Origin: Lactobacillus panisapium
GTDB lineage: Bacteria > Bacillota > Bacilli > Lactobacillales > Lactobacillaceae
DNA: 64,000 bases
Direction: 5' to 3'
Assembly: GCF_019469265.1 (NCBI RefSeq)
Contig: NZ_CP048268.1
Span: 2,063,001 to 2,127,000, forward strand
The position numbers and the translations under genes are program-made. Shown piece by piece: positions 10,198 to 19,889 of this stretch. The notes below the pieces were generated by a model. It was given only the letters and a program-made list of their open reading frames with translations, ran no database searches and was not told the origin of the DNA. Each line of letters opens with the position of its first letter. Position 1 is the stretch's first letter.

Positions 10198-10860
10198 CTA
10201 TTGCCACTGCTCTTGCTCATACGCCATTTGCCAAAACCGGCATTCATAATAGCTGCTACGCACAAAGGCTTTCTGCATCTGCCCACGCTCTCGTTCTGAA
10301 GCTTGCGCAGCTAAGTCATTGGTCAACTTTAACATGCGACTAACATTGACGTCATACCAGTCGCTATCATAGGTCTCAATCCATTTCTGGTAAAGTGCAA
10401 CCGGTGAACCCGTTTGCGCCAATGCTTGACCAATTTCCTGGTAAAGCCAGTAGCAAGGCAAAATGGCACAGACACAAGGTGCAAGACCATCTTTTTCAAG
10501 CGTTTTAAACAGATGATTGACATAGGCATACGCCGTTGGTGCTGCGTCAGTTTCTTTAATTTCATTGGATGTGACTTTTAATTCCGCTAAAAAATGCTGT
10601 TGCATCGTTATTTCACATTCTTGCAAATCTTGGGCACCTGCCAGCAAGAATCGTTGCACTTCTTGACTAGTAGTTTTCTTTGCCATTAGCCGGTGAATTT
10701 TGCTAAATTCAGCTAAATAGTACCTGTCTTGCAATAAGTAAAACCGAAAAGTAGCCAATGGCAATTGGCCACTTTGCAGTTCTTTAACAAAGGGCTGCTC
10801 CATGCTTTTTTCCCACAAATCCTTTGCCGCATAACGCAATTGTGCTGTAAATTCAGTCAT
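10198..10860 (-). CDS. tenA: Thiaminase II / aminopyrimidine aminohydrolase
   Basis: 220 residues of the TenA family. The catalytic cysteine is C136 in ILPCYWLYQEIG, the conserved Asp is D45 in LLQDRYYL and the C-terminal Glu lies in SYYECRFW. TenA hydrolyses amino-HMP from degraded thiamine to HMP for re-use by ThiD. It diverges from the riboswitch-thiM-thiD-thiE operon and has no TPP aptamer of its own in the gap, so its control differs from that of the operon. Confidence 0.93.
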   Translation of the reverse strand: MTEFTAQLRYAAKDLWEKSMEQPFVKELQSGQLPLATFRFYLLQDRYYLAEFSKIHRLMAKKTTSQEVQRFLLAGAQDLQECEITMQQHFLAELKVTSNEIKETDAAPTAYAYVNHLFKTLEKDGLAPCVCAILPCYWLYQEIGQALAQTGSPVALYQKWIETYDSDWYDVNVSRMLKLTNDLAAQASERERGQMQKAFVRSSYYECRFWQMAYEQEQWQ

Positions 10861-10952
10861 TATTATCTCCCTCGCCCAATTAATAGTTGCGTGTTTTTTA
10901 GTAGTTAGTTTACCTTAGTCGAGTCACTGCAGCAATTCGGTTAAATTAGTTA

Positions 10953-10981
10953 TTGTCTTGCCCAGCAAAAGTCGCTATAAT
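10953..10981 (+). promoter_or_regulatory. Promoter of the thiM-thiD-thiE operon
   Basis: TTGTCT (10953-10958) and TATAAT (10976-10981) are separated by exactly 17 bp. The predicted start falls just before the TPP aptamer at 10992. Confidence 0.75.
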
Positions 10982-10991
10982 TGAAACCGAT

Positions 10992-11078
10992 AACACGAGG
11001 GGTGCCTTTTTGAAGGCTGAGATGGCGAATAGCCAGACCCTTTGAACCTGTAAGCTAATTCTTGCGTAGGAACGTGTC
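10992..11078 (+). promoter_or_regulatory. TPP riboswitch (THI element)
   Basis: The conserved blocks are present in order: GAGGGGTGCC, GGCTGAGA, ACCCTTTGAACCTG and CTTGCGTAGGAA. The closing P1 helix pairs ACACG (10993-10997) with CGTGT (11073-11077). It controls thiM-thiD-thiE by transcription termination; the expression platform follows at 11074-11122. Confidence 0.96.
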
Positions 11079-11122
11079 AAAATCCACTTATGCTTTGACA
11101 CAAATATGTCAAAGCTTTTTTA
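11074..11122 (+). terminator. TPP-controlled intrinsic terminator with competing antiterminator
   Basis: GCTTTGACA (11092-11100) pairs with TGTCAAAGC (11107-11115), followed by six T: a terminator. GTGTCAAA (11074-11081) can instead pair with TTTGACAC (11094-11101), breaking the terminator. CGTGT in that antiterminator strand is also the 3' side of aptamer P1. TPP binding should therefore free the terminator and switch the operon off. Confidence 0.85.
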
Positions 11123-11163
11123 TTGACCTAAAATCGGCGCAGGAGATTTTTAAAGGAGAGATT

Positions 11164-11952
11164 ATGAAACTAGATCTGTTAGCTAAATTACGTGAAACTA
11201 ATCCAATTGTCCTTAATGCCGCCAATTTTGTGACCGTTCAAGATGTCGCTAACGGCTTAAATGCGCTGGGTGCCTCGCCCATCATGAGTAAGGAAATTGC
11301 TGAGGTCGAAGAAATGGTTCAGATGGCATCAAGCATTGCCATCAACCTCGGGACTTTGACTAAATTGCAAATTATGCAAATGAAAGAAATGGGGCTACTT
11401 GCCGCGCAAGCTCAGAAACCGATTGTCCTTGATCCCGTTGCCGTTGGCGCAGTCAATTACCGCCTGCAAACCGCACAAAAATTGCTAGAAGCTTTCCCAG
11501 CTACAATCATTCGTGGCAACGCTGGTGAAATTGCCGCTTTAGGTGGTTTTGCCTGGAATGCCAAAGGTATTGATGCGGGTTCAGGCAGTGGCGATCTTGA
11601 CGAAATTACGCGTAAAACCGCGCAAAAATTGCATTGTACAATTATTGCCAGTGGCGTAACAGACACAATTAGCGATGGCCAAAATATCGCTCATGTTTAC
11701 AATGGTACCCCGCTATTTCAGGCACACGTTGGTTCAGGTGACATGCTCTCAAGCATTGTTGCCGCCTTTGCGGCCGTCTGCGATAATTCTTTTGAAGCTG
11801 CGCAAACAGCTTGCCTAGTTTTTGCAGCTACTGGAGAATTGCTCGTTAATGATCATCCTGAAGTAGGCCCTGGCACATTTAGCATGTATTTGATGGATTA
11901 TTTAGCTAAAGTCAAAGAAACCGAGATTACAGCTATTGCTAAATTTGATTAA
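11164..11952 (+). CDS. thiM: Hydroxyethylthiazole kinase
   Basis: 262 residues. It phosphorylates the thiazole alcohol (THZ) in thiamine salvage. It is a ThiM ribokinase-like fold with NAANFVTVQDVANG and the C-terminal loop HVGSGDMLSS. Many ThiM proteins have Cys in that GxGC position; here it is Asp, as in the wider ribokinase family, which is compatible with catalysis. ATG at 11164 is chosen (AAGGAGAG upstream). An earlier in-frame ATG lies inside the riboswitch and is not credible. First gene of thiM-thiD-thiE. Confidence 0.94.
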   Translation: MKLDLLAKLRETNPIVLNAANFVTVQDVANGLNALGASPIMSKEIAEVEEMVQMASSIAINLGTLTKLQIMQMKEMGLLAAQAQKPIVLDPVAVGAVNYRLQTAQKLLEAFPATIIRGNAGEIAALGGFAWNAKGIDAGSGSGDLDEITRKTAQKLHCTIIASGVTDTISDGQNIAHVYNGTPLFQAHVGSGDMLSSIVAAFAAVCDNSFEAAQTACLVFAATGELLVNDHPEVGPGTFSMYLMDYLAKVKETEITAIAKFD

Positions 11953-11966
11953 GGAGGTTAGCAATA

Positions 11967-12776
11967 ATGACAGAAGAACTAAATTCATTTCCCCAAGTTT
12001 TGACCATTGCTGGGACTGATTCCGGTGGTGGAGCCGGAATTATGGCGGATCTAAAAACTTTTCAGATGCAACATGTTTTTGGGACAGCGGTGGTTGTAGC
12101 TGTGACTGCCCAAAATACGCTCGGAGTCCAAGACTCGTTTTTATTACCACTTGAAATGGTCGATGCCCAATTTGCGTCATTAGCCTCAGACTTTAAGATT
12201 AAGGCTTGTAAAACGGGGATGTTGGGAGATGCAGCGCACGTCCATCAAGTAGCTCTTAATCTGCAAAAATATGACTTTGGTCCGGTAACCATCGACCCAG
12301 TTATGGTGGCTAAAGGCGGTGCGCCTCTTCTTAGCCAAGATGCTATTGCCACCGTTAAAAATGAGCTATTGCCGCTAGCTAACCTCATTACGCCTAACTT
12401 GCCTGAAGCAGAAGCTCTTACCGGAATTAAGGCTACTAGTGAACAAGAATATCCCCAATTAGCACGAAGCTTGCAAAAAATGGGTGTAGAAAACGTGCTT
12501 ATTAAAGGCGGACATTCTAACGCTGAAGTTGTGCGCGATTACGCTTTATTAGCAGATGGCACCGACTTTTGGGTTAGCAGTCCACGGACGCACACTAACA
12601 GGACTCACGGTACTGGTGATACTCTTGCAGCCGCCATTACTGCTCAATTAGCTCTGGGCCATACTCTCAGTGAAGCAATTAAAATCGGCAAACAGTATGT
12701 CACCAAGGCGATTGAACAAACGATTCAGGTTGGTCACGGTCATGGACCACTTAATCATTGGGTTAAGGTAGATTAG
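11967..12776 (+). CDS. thiD: Hydroxymethylpyrimidine/phosphomethylpyrimidine kinase
   Basis: 269 residues. It performs two successive phosphorylations of HMP to HMP-PP. The N-terminal TIAGTDSGGGAGIMADLKTF and C-terminal THGTGDTLAAAI motifs are complete. AAGGAGG lies before the ATG, and the gap to thiM is 14 bp. Together with ThiM and ThiE it joins salvaged HMP and thiazole to thiamine phosphate. No de novo genes (thiC, thiG) are nearby, so the locus is a salvage operon. Confidence 0.95.
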   Translation: MTEELNSFPQVLTIAGTDSGGGAGIMADLKTFQMQHVFGTAVVVAVTAQNTLGVQDSFLLPLEMVDAQFASLASDFKIKACKTGMLGDAAHVHQVALNLQKYDFGPVTIDPVMVAKGGAPLLSQDAIATVKNELLPLANLITPNLPEAEALTGIKATSEQEYPQLARSLQKMGVENVLIKGGHSNAEVVRDYALLADGTDFWVSSPRTHTNRTHGTGDTLAAAITAQLALGHTLSEAIKIGKQYVTKAIEQTIQVGHGHGPLNHWVKVD

Positions 12777-12785
12777 GAGGAGATT

Positions 12786-13442
12786 ATGGCTCAATTTAAC
12801 GCAACACAATTAACCGCATATTTCGTCTGCGGGACACAAGACTTGCCAGCCGGAAAGACTTTACCTAAATTAGTCGAAGAAGCTTTAGAAGCAGGTATCA
12901 CTGCTTATCAGTTTCGTGATAAAGGACCAAAGTCAACGTTAAACGAAGATGACCGCTTACCAATGGCAAAAGAGCTTCATGAACTTTGCCAAAAATACCA
13001 TGTTCCTTTCTTCGTTGATGATGATGTCAAACTTGCCCAAAAGGTTGGTGCCGAAGGAATTCATGTTGGACAAGACGATGAAGATATTTCCCGGGTAATA
13101 AAAGATGTGCAAGGAAAAATGATTGTCGGTTATTCTTGTTCAACAAGTGCTGAAATAAGTCTTGCGGATCATATTAGCGGAATTGATTATTACGGTAGTG
13201 GTCCCATCTTTGCTACTCAGTCTAAAGATGATGCTGATCCAGAAATTGGAATTGCTGGACTGACAAAATTGGTCCAACAAACTGACCGTCCAATTGTTGC
13301 AATTGGGGGTATTACAGAAAAAGATTTAACCCAAATTGCGGGTACTAAAGCTGCCGGCGCCGCTGTTATTTCAATGATTGCACAAAGCAGTAATATTGCA
13401 GAAACTGTGGCCGCAATGCTAAACACTAATTGGCAGCATTAA
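12786..13442 (+). CDS. thiE: Thiamine-phosphate synthase
   Basis: 218 residues. It couples HMP-PP with thiazole phosphate to form thiamine phosphate. TIM-barrel motifs are visible: YQFRDKGP, FFVDDDVKLA, GIHVGQDDED, YYGSGPIFAT and AIGGI. GGAGG lies 7 nt before the ATG, and the gap to thiD is 9 bp. It is the last gene of the riboswitch-controlled operon, followed by a strong terminator. Confidence 0.95.
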   Translation: MAQFNATQLTAYFVCGTQDLPAGKTLPKLVEEALEAGITAYQFRDKGPKSTLNEDDRLPMAKELHELCQKYHVPFFVDDDVKLAQKVGAEGIHVGQDDEDISRVIKDVQGKMIVGYSCSTSAEISLADHISGIDYYGSGPIFATQSKDDADPEIGIAGLTKLVQQTDRPIVAIGGITEKDLTQIAGTKAAGAAVISMIAQSSNIAETVAAMLNTNWQH

Positions 13443-13466
13443 AACTGCCCGCTATTTTAAGCACAC

Positions 13467-13496
13467 AAAAACTCCGTTTATTAGCGGAGTTTTTTA
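13467..13496 (+). terminator. Rho-independent terminator of the thi operon
   Basis: ACTCCG (13471-13476) and CGGAGT (13485-13490) form the stem, flanked by A and T tracts, so it may act in both directions. Confidence 0.8.
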
Positions 13497-13556
13497 TTGA
13501 TTTAATTTTAAATAATTAACTACTGTCTCATATTACTTTAGCCCTAATATTCTTAT

Positions 13557-14416
13557 TTACACATTTTTTAAATAAGTTTCATAGACCGGACACAGTTCAA
13601 AGGCATAATTACGGTAAGTTCTTGTTGCCAACTTATCTGTTGAGTCAAATTCACCAGTTAAAGTCTGATATCTTGCTTGCGCCCAGCTTAATTGCCGTTG
13701 TTGTAAAAAATCTAGTAGTTCTGGTTTTACTGCTCCCATCCAGCCCCACGTTAATTCATGCGGATGATCTTCAAAGGTAAAACAGTAGGCAATAAGCTGA
13801 TTTTTTACTCTTAAAACTAGTGGCGCCTCTAGCAACTGATCGGCATAAATAACTTCTTGCCACTTTTCTAAAGAAAGATCAGCCACTGGGTTAGCCCGGT
13901 GATTTTCTTGGTAATCGGCATAACTTTGTCGCGTTAATTCCGCTAATTGTTCTGGACATTTTTTAAAGCGGTCAGACTTAAGAGCTCAAAATCACTTGCA
14001 ATTTTAATAGCTTTGGTCTGATCTAAAGCTATCGCTAAGGACATTTTCGGCATAACCGTCGTTCTAATTAAGTTAAAGCCATTGTCCTTGGCCAGAGTAT
14101 TAAAGACTAGTTGCGGAGCATAATCATAAGTAATTAGGGCTTTCTTTTGCTTTTTGCGAGCAACTTGCTCTAGTTCTTCGATCATTTGCTGAAAGAACCG
14201 TTCTTGTTCAGCTAAGGCTACTTGAGGTGAAAGATAAGCAGCAAAATTAAGAGCAGTCGGATGAAAGTCGTTAATCCAATAGATGCTGGTCCCAATCGTT
14301 TTTCCCGCTAAAAAGTAATTTTGTTGATGTTGGGAAAATTTACCCATCATTTCTTTAATCATACGATCAGCGGCCACGTTTTTAAGTAGGTCTTTGCTCA
14401 TTTTGATAACTCTCAT
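13557..14416 (-). pseudogene. GNAT-like acetyltransferase, split by a one-base frameshift
   Basis: Two adjacent minus-strand frames form one protein: an N-terminal part (14416-13943) ending SLTALKNVQNN-stop and a C-terminal part reading KKCPEQLAELTRQSYADYQ and on to 13557. They join at the run of six A at 13959-13964 (minus sense). A seventh A would restore one frame of about 286 residues reading LTALKKCPEQL. The start overlaps the LiaF-like stop as TAATG. The protein resembles two-domain GNAT acetyltransferases only loosely. Pseudogene, phase-variable tract and sequencing error are all possible. Confidence 0.7.
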
Positions 14417-15177
14417 TAAACATAATTAATCGTCACTTCACCAAATTTGCTTGATCCCTGCAAAAGCACTTTAGGACCACCGCCGGTAGAAGTACCATTG
14501 ATTTCAACTTCACCAAAAACAGCTGCTAAATGATCTTCTATTCGCCAAGATAATGGCAGATAAATTACTACTTCACTCATTGAAGCATTCAGATTAATGA
14601 CCACCGTATCACCAGCGACCTTAGCAGAATCAAGATAAACATTAGTTTCACCTAAAGTAGAATTAATCGTCACACTTTCTAAATTTTGTGAATGAACGTA
14701 ACGTGAGACCTCAGATAAACGCTGATTAATGACAATATTGCGGTCGTTTTCATCCCTACTTCTAGAAGAAAAGTTATTACCTGTCGTTTTAAACTCACCA
14801 TCTTCCCAGATTTGGTCATATTTATTTTGGTGATGATTAATGCGAAATAGCGTATCACGACGCCAACCTTTAGCAAAAATCAGGCATAAGCCAACATATA
14901 CCAAACATGCGGCCAGTAATAAGGTCCACGGGACAATTTTAGTAATATGAAGCGGCCCAGCATAAACAATTAGTAAAAATGTTACTGAAAAAACCATTCC
15001 AAAAATGCTTTTACCAGCAATGCTATTAATCAGTAAAATGCCAAAAACGGCTGTCCAAAAAATTGTTCCTAAGCCTAAATGAAATGATAAAAGGTGCATT
15101 TGGTTCATAACAATATAGACTGCTGCAGCAACTAACCCAATGCCCCAAAGTATTTCCTTAATTTTTTGTTTTCTCAT
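14416..15177 (-). CDS. LiaF-like membrane protein (DUF2154 / cell-wall stress type)
   Basis: 253 residues. About four hydrophobic helices occupy residues 8-105, followed by a soluble beta-rich C-terminal domain ending GSSKFGEVTINYV. This matches the C-terminal LiaF/toast-rack fold. LiaF-type proteins inhibit cell-envelope stress regulators. ATG at 15177 overlaps the stop of the LytTR gene (TAATG), and its own stop overlaps the next ATG the same way. The context suggests it is the membrane inhibitor of the LytTR regulator; that is inference. Confidence 0.8.
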   Translation of the reverse strand: MRKQKIKEILWGIGLVAAAVYIVMNQMHLLSFHLGLGTIFWTAVFGILLINSIAGKSIFGMVFSVTFLLIVYAGPLHITKIVPWTLLLAACLVYVGLCLIFAKGWRRDTLFRINHHQNKYDQIWEDGEFKTTGNNFSSRSRDENDRNIVINQRLSEVSRYVHSQNLESVTINSTLGETNVYLDSAKVAGDTVVINLNASMSEVVIYLPLSWRIEDHLAAVFGEVEINGTSTGGGPKVLLQGSSKFGEVTINYV

Positions 15178-15641
15178 TATGATGACCTTCTCTCGTTTAA
15201 TCGATCACTTAAACTGTGATAATAGCGGCGCGATACATAGACGGTTTTATATGAATCCCGAAAGTGAACCTGACAATTTGAAATTGACCTTGTTAACGCA
15301 TAGATCTGTTTTAAATTTAAAATTGTTGATTTTGAAATCCTCATAAATTGGCTGCTCAACAAATTTTCTAATTCATAAAGTTTGTAATTGACAGTAAAAG
15401 CTTCCGTTTTCGTATGCGCGATTACCTGCCGCCCCTCAGTTTCAAAAAACAAAATATCCGCTAGATTTACATAATAGGTTAATTCATCTTTATGACACTC
15501 AAGCTGATCAGGTCGTCCATCCAATTCTTGCAATTGGCGATAAATTTGTTCCACTTCGGGGGACAATTCCCGTGCATGAATGGTCACTGACGGTTCTTCT
15601 TGTTCTGGGTCAAGCTCAATTTTCACCTTCAAGATTCTCAC
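15177..15641 (-). CDS. LytTR-type DNA-binding regulator without receiver domain
   Basis: Up to 154 residues. The C-terminal ~100 form a LytTR domain (FETEGRQVIAHTKTEAFTV, YELENLL, FMRISKSTILNL, VYVSRRYYHSL). The N-terminal part is short and has no phosphoacceptor Asp domain. The start is uncertain among GTG 15641, TTG 15632 and GTG 15626; TTG 15632 has AGGTGA at good spacing. It is co-transcribed with a membrane protein, the layout of streptococcal LytTR Regulatory Systems. Two direct repeats upstream are its probable site. Confidence 0.87.
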   Translation of the reverse strand: MRILKVKIELDPEQEEPSVTIHARELSPEVEQIYRQLQELDGRPDQLECHKDELTYYVNLADILFFETEGRQVIAHTKTEAFTVNYKLYELENLLSSQFMRISKSTILNLKQIYALTRSISNCQVHFRDSYKTVYVSRRYYHSLSDRLNERRSS

Positions 15642-15701
15642 CTGCCTTTCATCTGATATTTTTATTAAACGCTAATTAATTTTTAAAAGCCAGTTTATTT
15701 T

Positions 15702-15732
15702 CTCAAGTGGTCACTTTTTTTGCTTAAGTGGT
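15702..15732 (-). promoter_or_regulatory. LytTR-type direct-repeat operator
   Basis: Read on the minus strand, ACCACTTAAG and ACCACTTGAG repeat with a 21-bp period (9-bp units, 12-bp spacer), the geometry of LytTR sites. The downstream copy runs into TTGAGA, a possible -35. It lies about 60 bp upstream of the LytTR gene, so autoregulation is likely. Confidence 0.65.
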
Positions 15733-15761
15733 TAAACAAAAAGAGTTAAACTGCCGGACGC

Positions 15762-15804
15762 AAAAAGCACTCATACTGCTAGTAAGAGCTAACACGATGA
15801 GTGC
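15762..15804 (-). terminator. Rho-independent terminator of purA-purB
   Basis: On the minus strand GCACTCAT and ATGAGTGC form an 8-bp stem followed by TTTTT, with a small inner GCT/AGC pairing. It lies 17 bp after the purB stop. Confidence 0.75.
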
Positions 15805-15820
15805 AAAGATTTAACCTACT

Positions 15821-17116
15821 TTATTCTAAACCGACTTTTTTAAAAATATCGTCAACGTGGCGCAAGTGATAGTGGTAATCAAAAGCATCCGCAACATCAT
15901 CTTCTGAAAGATAATTCATAATTTTACTGTTCTCAACTAATTTTCTAAATGAAATTCCTTCATTCCAAGATTTAGTTGTCAGCTGTTGCACCATATCATA
16001 TGCGTCTTCACGAGAAAGCCCTGCTTCATCGATTAGTTTAAGCAGCAGTCTTTGTGAATAAATTAAGCCATAAGTTTTATCCATATTCTTGAGCATGGTT
16101 TCGGGGAAAACATCAAGATTGGTCAAAATTCGGTTAAACCGATTTAACATATAATCAATGCCAATCGTGGTATCAGGCAAAATAATTCGTTCGGCACTTG
16201 AATGCGAAATATCGCGTTCGTGCCAAAGAGTGACATCCTCATACGCCGTTACAATGTGTCCACGCAAAACCCGCGCCATTCCGCACAGATTTTCTGAACC
16301 AATTGGATTGCGTTTATGCGGCATCGCGGATGAACCCTTTTGACCCGCACGGAAATGCTCTTCAACTTCATGAATTTCCGACCGTTGCAAGCTGCGAATC
16401 TCTGTTGCCCAATTTTCAATGCTAGTGGCAATTAAGGCTAGTGTAGCAATGTATTCTGCGTGCAAATCGCGGGGCAAAATTTGACTTGTAATCGGCTGTT
16501 GAGTCAGCCCAAGCTGTTGAAGCACACTAGTTTCAATTTCTGGTGGCACATTCGCAAAAGTACCAACCGCACCAGAAATTTTACCGGATTCTACGCCTTT
16601 AGCAGCATGTTCAAAGCGATCAATATCGCGGTTGATTTCTGCATACCAGCGAGCCAGTTTTAAACCAAAAGTAGTAGGTTCAGCTTGCACACCATGCGTG
16701 CGACCCATTTCAACGGTATTTTTGTATTTACGCGCTTTTTCTGCAATCGTCTTTTTCAATTCCTGCAAGTCTTGCCTAATGATTTCATCGGCTTGTTTGA
16801 GAATATAACCTTGGGCAGTATCAACAACATCAGTTGAAGTCAGGCCAAAGTGAACCCACTTTTTCTCCGGGCCAAGGCTTTCAGAAACCGTTCTAGTAAA
16901 TGCGACAACATCATGATGCGTTACTTGTTCGAGCTCAGCCACTCTTTCGGCTGTAAAACGAGCATTTTGCGCAATTTTGGCAGCATCTTCTCGTGGCACT
17001 TCGCCGATTTCGCTCCAAGCATTTGTCGCAGCAATCTCAACTTTTAGCCAAGCCGCATATTTATTTTCATCTGACCATATTTTGCCCATTTCAGGGCGAG
17101 TGTATCGTTCTAACAT
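15821..17116 (-). CDS. purB: Adenylosuccinate lyase
   Basis: 431 residues. It cleaves SAICAR and adenylosuccinate, releasing fumarate, in purine synthesis. The fumarase/aspartase signature GSSAMPHKRNPIGSENL and the N-terminal VEIAATNAWSEIG helix are intact. ATG at 17116 lies one codon after a TTG and directly follows the purA stop. The purA-purB pair converts IMP to AMP. Confidence 0.96.
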   Translation of the reverse strand: MLERYTRPEMGKIWSDENKYAAWLKVEIAATNAWSEIGEVPREDAAKIAQNARFTAERVAELEQVTHHDVVAFTRTVSESLGPEKKWVHFGLTSTDVVDTAQGYILKQADEIIRQDLQELKKTIAEKARKYKNTVEMGRTHGVQAEPTTFGLKLARWYAEINRDIDRFEHAAKGVESGKISGAVGTFANVPPEIETSVLQQLGLTQQPITSQILPRDLHAEYIATLALIATSIENWATEIRSLQRSEIHEVEEHFRAGQKGSSAMPHKRNPIGSENLCGMARVLRGHIVTAYEDVTLWHERDISHSSAERIILPDTTIGIDYMLNRFNRILTNLDVFPETMLKNMDKTYGLIYSQRLLLKLIDEAGLSREDAYDMVQQLTTKSWNEGISFRKLVENSKIMNYLSEDDVADAFDYHYHLRHVDDIFKKVGLE

Positions 17117-17119
17117 CAA

Positions 17120-18415
<1,296 letters not shown>

Positions 18416-18450
18416 TCACCTCATTAAAAATCTACAAATATCACGTAAAT

Positions 18451-18479
18451 AGTCTAGCAATTTAAGCTATCATAGTCAA
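18451..18479 (-). promoter_or_regulatory. Promoter of purA-purB
   Basis: On the minus strand TTGACT (18479-18474) and TAGACT (18456-18451) are 17 bp apart. They lie about 40 bp upstream of the purA start. Confidence 0.6.
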
Positions 18480-18484
18480 ATTTA

Positions 18485-18527
18485 AATGCGAATTATTCCG
18501 ACTAATCTATTTTAGATAGTTCGATTT
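18485..18527. promoter_or_regulatory. Candidate PurR boxes between purA and guaC
   Basis: The minus-strand sequence AAATCGAACTAT (18527-18516) fits the PurBox pattern WWWWCGAACWWT exactly. AATGCGAATTAT on the plus strand (18485-18496) is a degenerate opposite-facing copy. The gap is 19 bp, slightly longer than the usual 16-17. PurR control of this divergent pair is inferred. Confidence 0.35.
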
Positions 18528-18532
18528 TTATA

Positions 18533-18561
18533 TTGACAAAAATATGCTTTTTGATTATAGT
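18533..18561 (+). promoter_or_regulatory. Promoter of guaC
   Basis: A perfect TTGACA (18533-18538) and TATAGT (18556-18561) are separated by 17 bp, 45 bp upstream of the guaC start. Confidence 0.75.
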
Positions 18562-18606
18562 AACTTGGTTTGGAAAAGAGATATTTAAATAGGAGCCGAT
18601 TTACTT

Positions 18607-19599
18607 ATGAGTAATTATTTTAGTGTAGAAGCCTTTGATTACGATGATATTCAACTTGTTCCTAACAAAGGAATCATCAAAAGCCGTCATGATGCGGATA
18701 CTAGTGTTAAGTTTGGAAACCGAACATTTAAAATCCCGGTTGTTCCAGCTAACATGGAGAGCGTCATTAATGACGAGTTGGCTATTTGGCTTGCGCAAAA
18801 CGGCTATTACTATGTAATGCACCGCTTTCAACCTGAAAAGCGGCTCGATTTCATCAAAATGATGCATGAAAAAGGCCTTTTTGCTTCAATTTCTGTCGGT
18901 ATTAAAAAGGACGAATATAACTTTATTGATCAATTAGCAGCTGAAAAAATCGTTCCCGAATACATTACGATTGATGTTGCACACGGCCATTCCGTCTATG
19001 TCATTGACATGATTAAATACATTAAAGAAAAATTACCAGATACTTTCTTAACCGCGGGAAACATTGCCACCCCAGAAGCTGTTCGTGAACTAGAAAACGC
19101 TGGTGCTGATGCTACCAAAGTTGGTGTTGGTCCTGGACGTGCATGTATTACGAAACTTAAAACCGGTTTTGGTACTGGTGGCTGGCAGCTAGCTGCTCTT
19201 AGAATGTGCAGTAAAGTTGCCAGCAAGCCACTAATCGCTGATGGCGGTATCCGTTATAACGGCGATATAGCAAAATCTGTTCGCTTTGGTGCAACAATGG
19301 TCATGATTGGTTCAATGCTAGCTGGCCACGAAGAATCCCCAGGTAACGTTATTAAGATTGACGGTAAAACCTACAAGCAATATTGGGGCTCCGCATCTGA
19401 AGTTCAAAAAGGAGCCTACCGCAACGTTGAGGGTAAACAAATGCTTGTACCATATCGGGGCTCAATTGCCGATACTTTGACCGAAATGCAGGAAGACTTG
19501 CAATCTTCTATCTCTTATGCCGGTGGTAAAACGCTTAGTTCAATTAAGCTTGTTGATTATGTTATCGTTAAAAACACCATTATGAGCGGTGATAAATAA
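18607..19599 (+). CDS. guaC: GMP reductase
   Basis: 330 residues. It reduces GMP to IMP with NADPH. The IMPDH/GMPR barrel shows the catalytic loop GPGRACIT (C180), the phosphate loop [14 protein letters not shown] and [12 protein letters not shown]. It lacks the CBS insert of IMP dehydrogenase. Beside purA-purB it completes a route from guanine to adenine nucleotides. It has its own promoter and terminator. Confidence 0.95.
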   Translation: MSNYFSVEAFDYDDIQLVPNKGIIKSRHDADTSVKFGNRTFKIPVVPANMESVINDELAIWLAQNGYYYVMHRFQPEKRLDFIKMMHEKGLFASISVGIKKDEYNFIDQLAAEKIVPEYITIDVAHGHSVYVIDMIKYIKEKLPDTFLTAGNIATPEAVRELENAGADATKVGVGPGRACITKLKTGFGTGGWQLAALRMCSKVASKPLIADGGIRYNGDIAKSVRFGATMVMIGSMLAGHEESPGNVIKIDGKTYKQYWGSASEVQKGAYRNVEGKQMLVPYRGSIADTLTEMQEDLQSSISYAGGKTLSSIKLVDYVIVKNTIMSGDK

Positions 19600-19666
19600 T
19601 TGCTATTTTATCCAGATAAGTAATTTGTTATAGCATTAATTAACTATTTCCGTTAAAATAATGAAT

Positions 19667-19704
19667 ATCCCAGTGCGGTTAGGTAGCAGCACTGGGATTT
19701 TTTG
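19667..19704 (+). terminator. Rho-independent terminator of guaC
   Basis: ATCCCAGTGC and GCACTGGGAT form a perfect 10-bp stem followed by a T tract. Confidence 0.88.
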
Positions 19705-19889
19705 TTTTAGCTAATAATTAAACCTTAAAAAATCACTATTTGAGCCATAATCTAGCAGATCTTTGAATGTCATAACAATAACCAAACAATAATATATTTT
19801 AAAATTTTTCTTGAAAATCATTTTAATTGCCCTTACGATTGGTTTTGTCAAAGCTTGATAAGATATTTTGATGTAGGAGGTTCAAAGCA

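Noticed and set aside
11062..11163. Longer ThiM start at 11062
   Set aside because: This N-terminal extension lies inside the TPP riboswitch and its terminator; AAGGAGAG points to ATG 11164.
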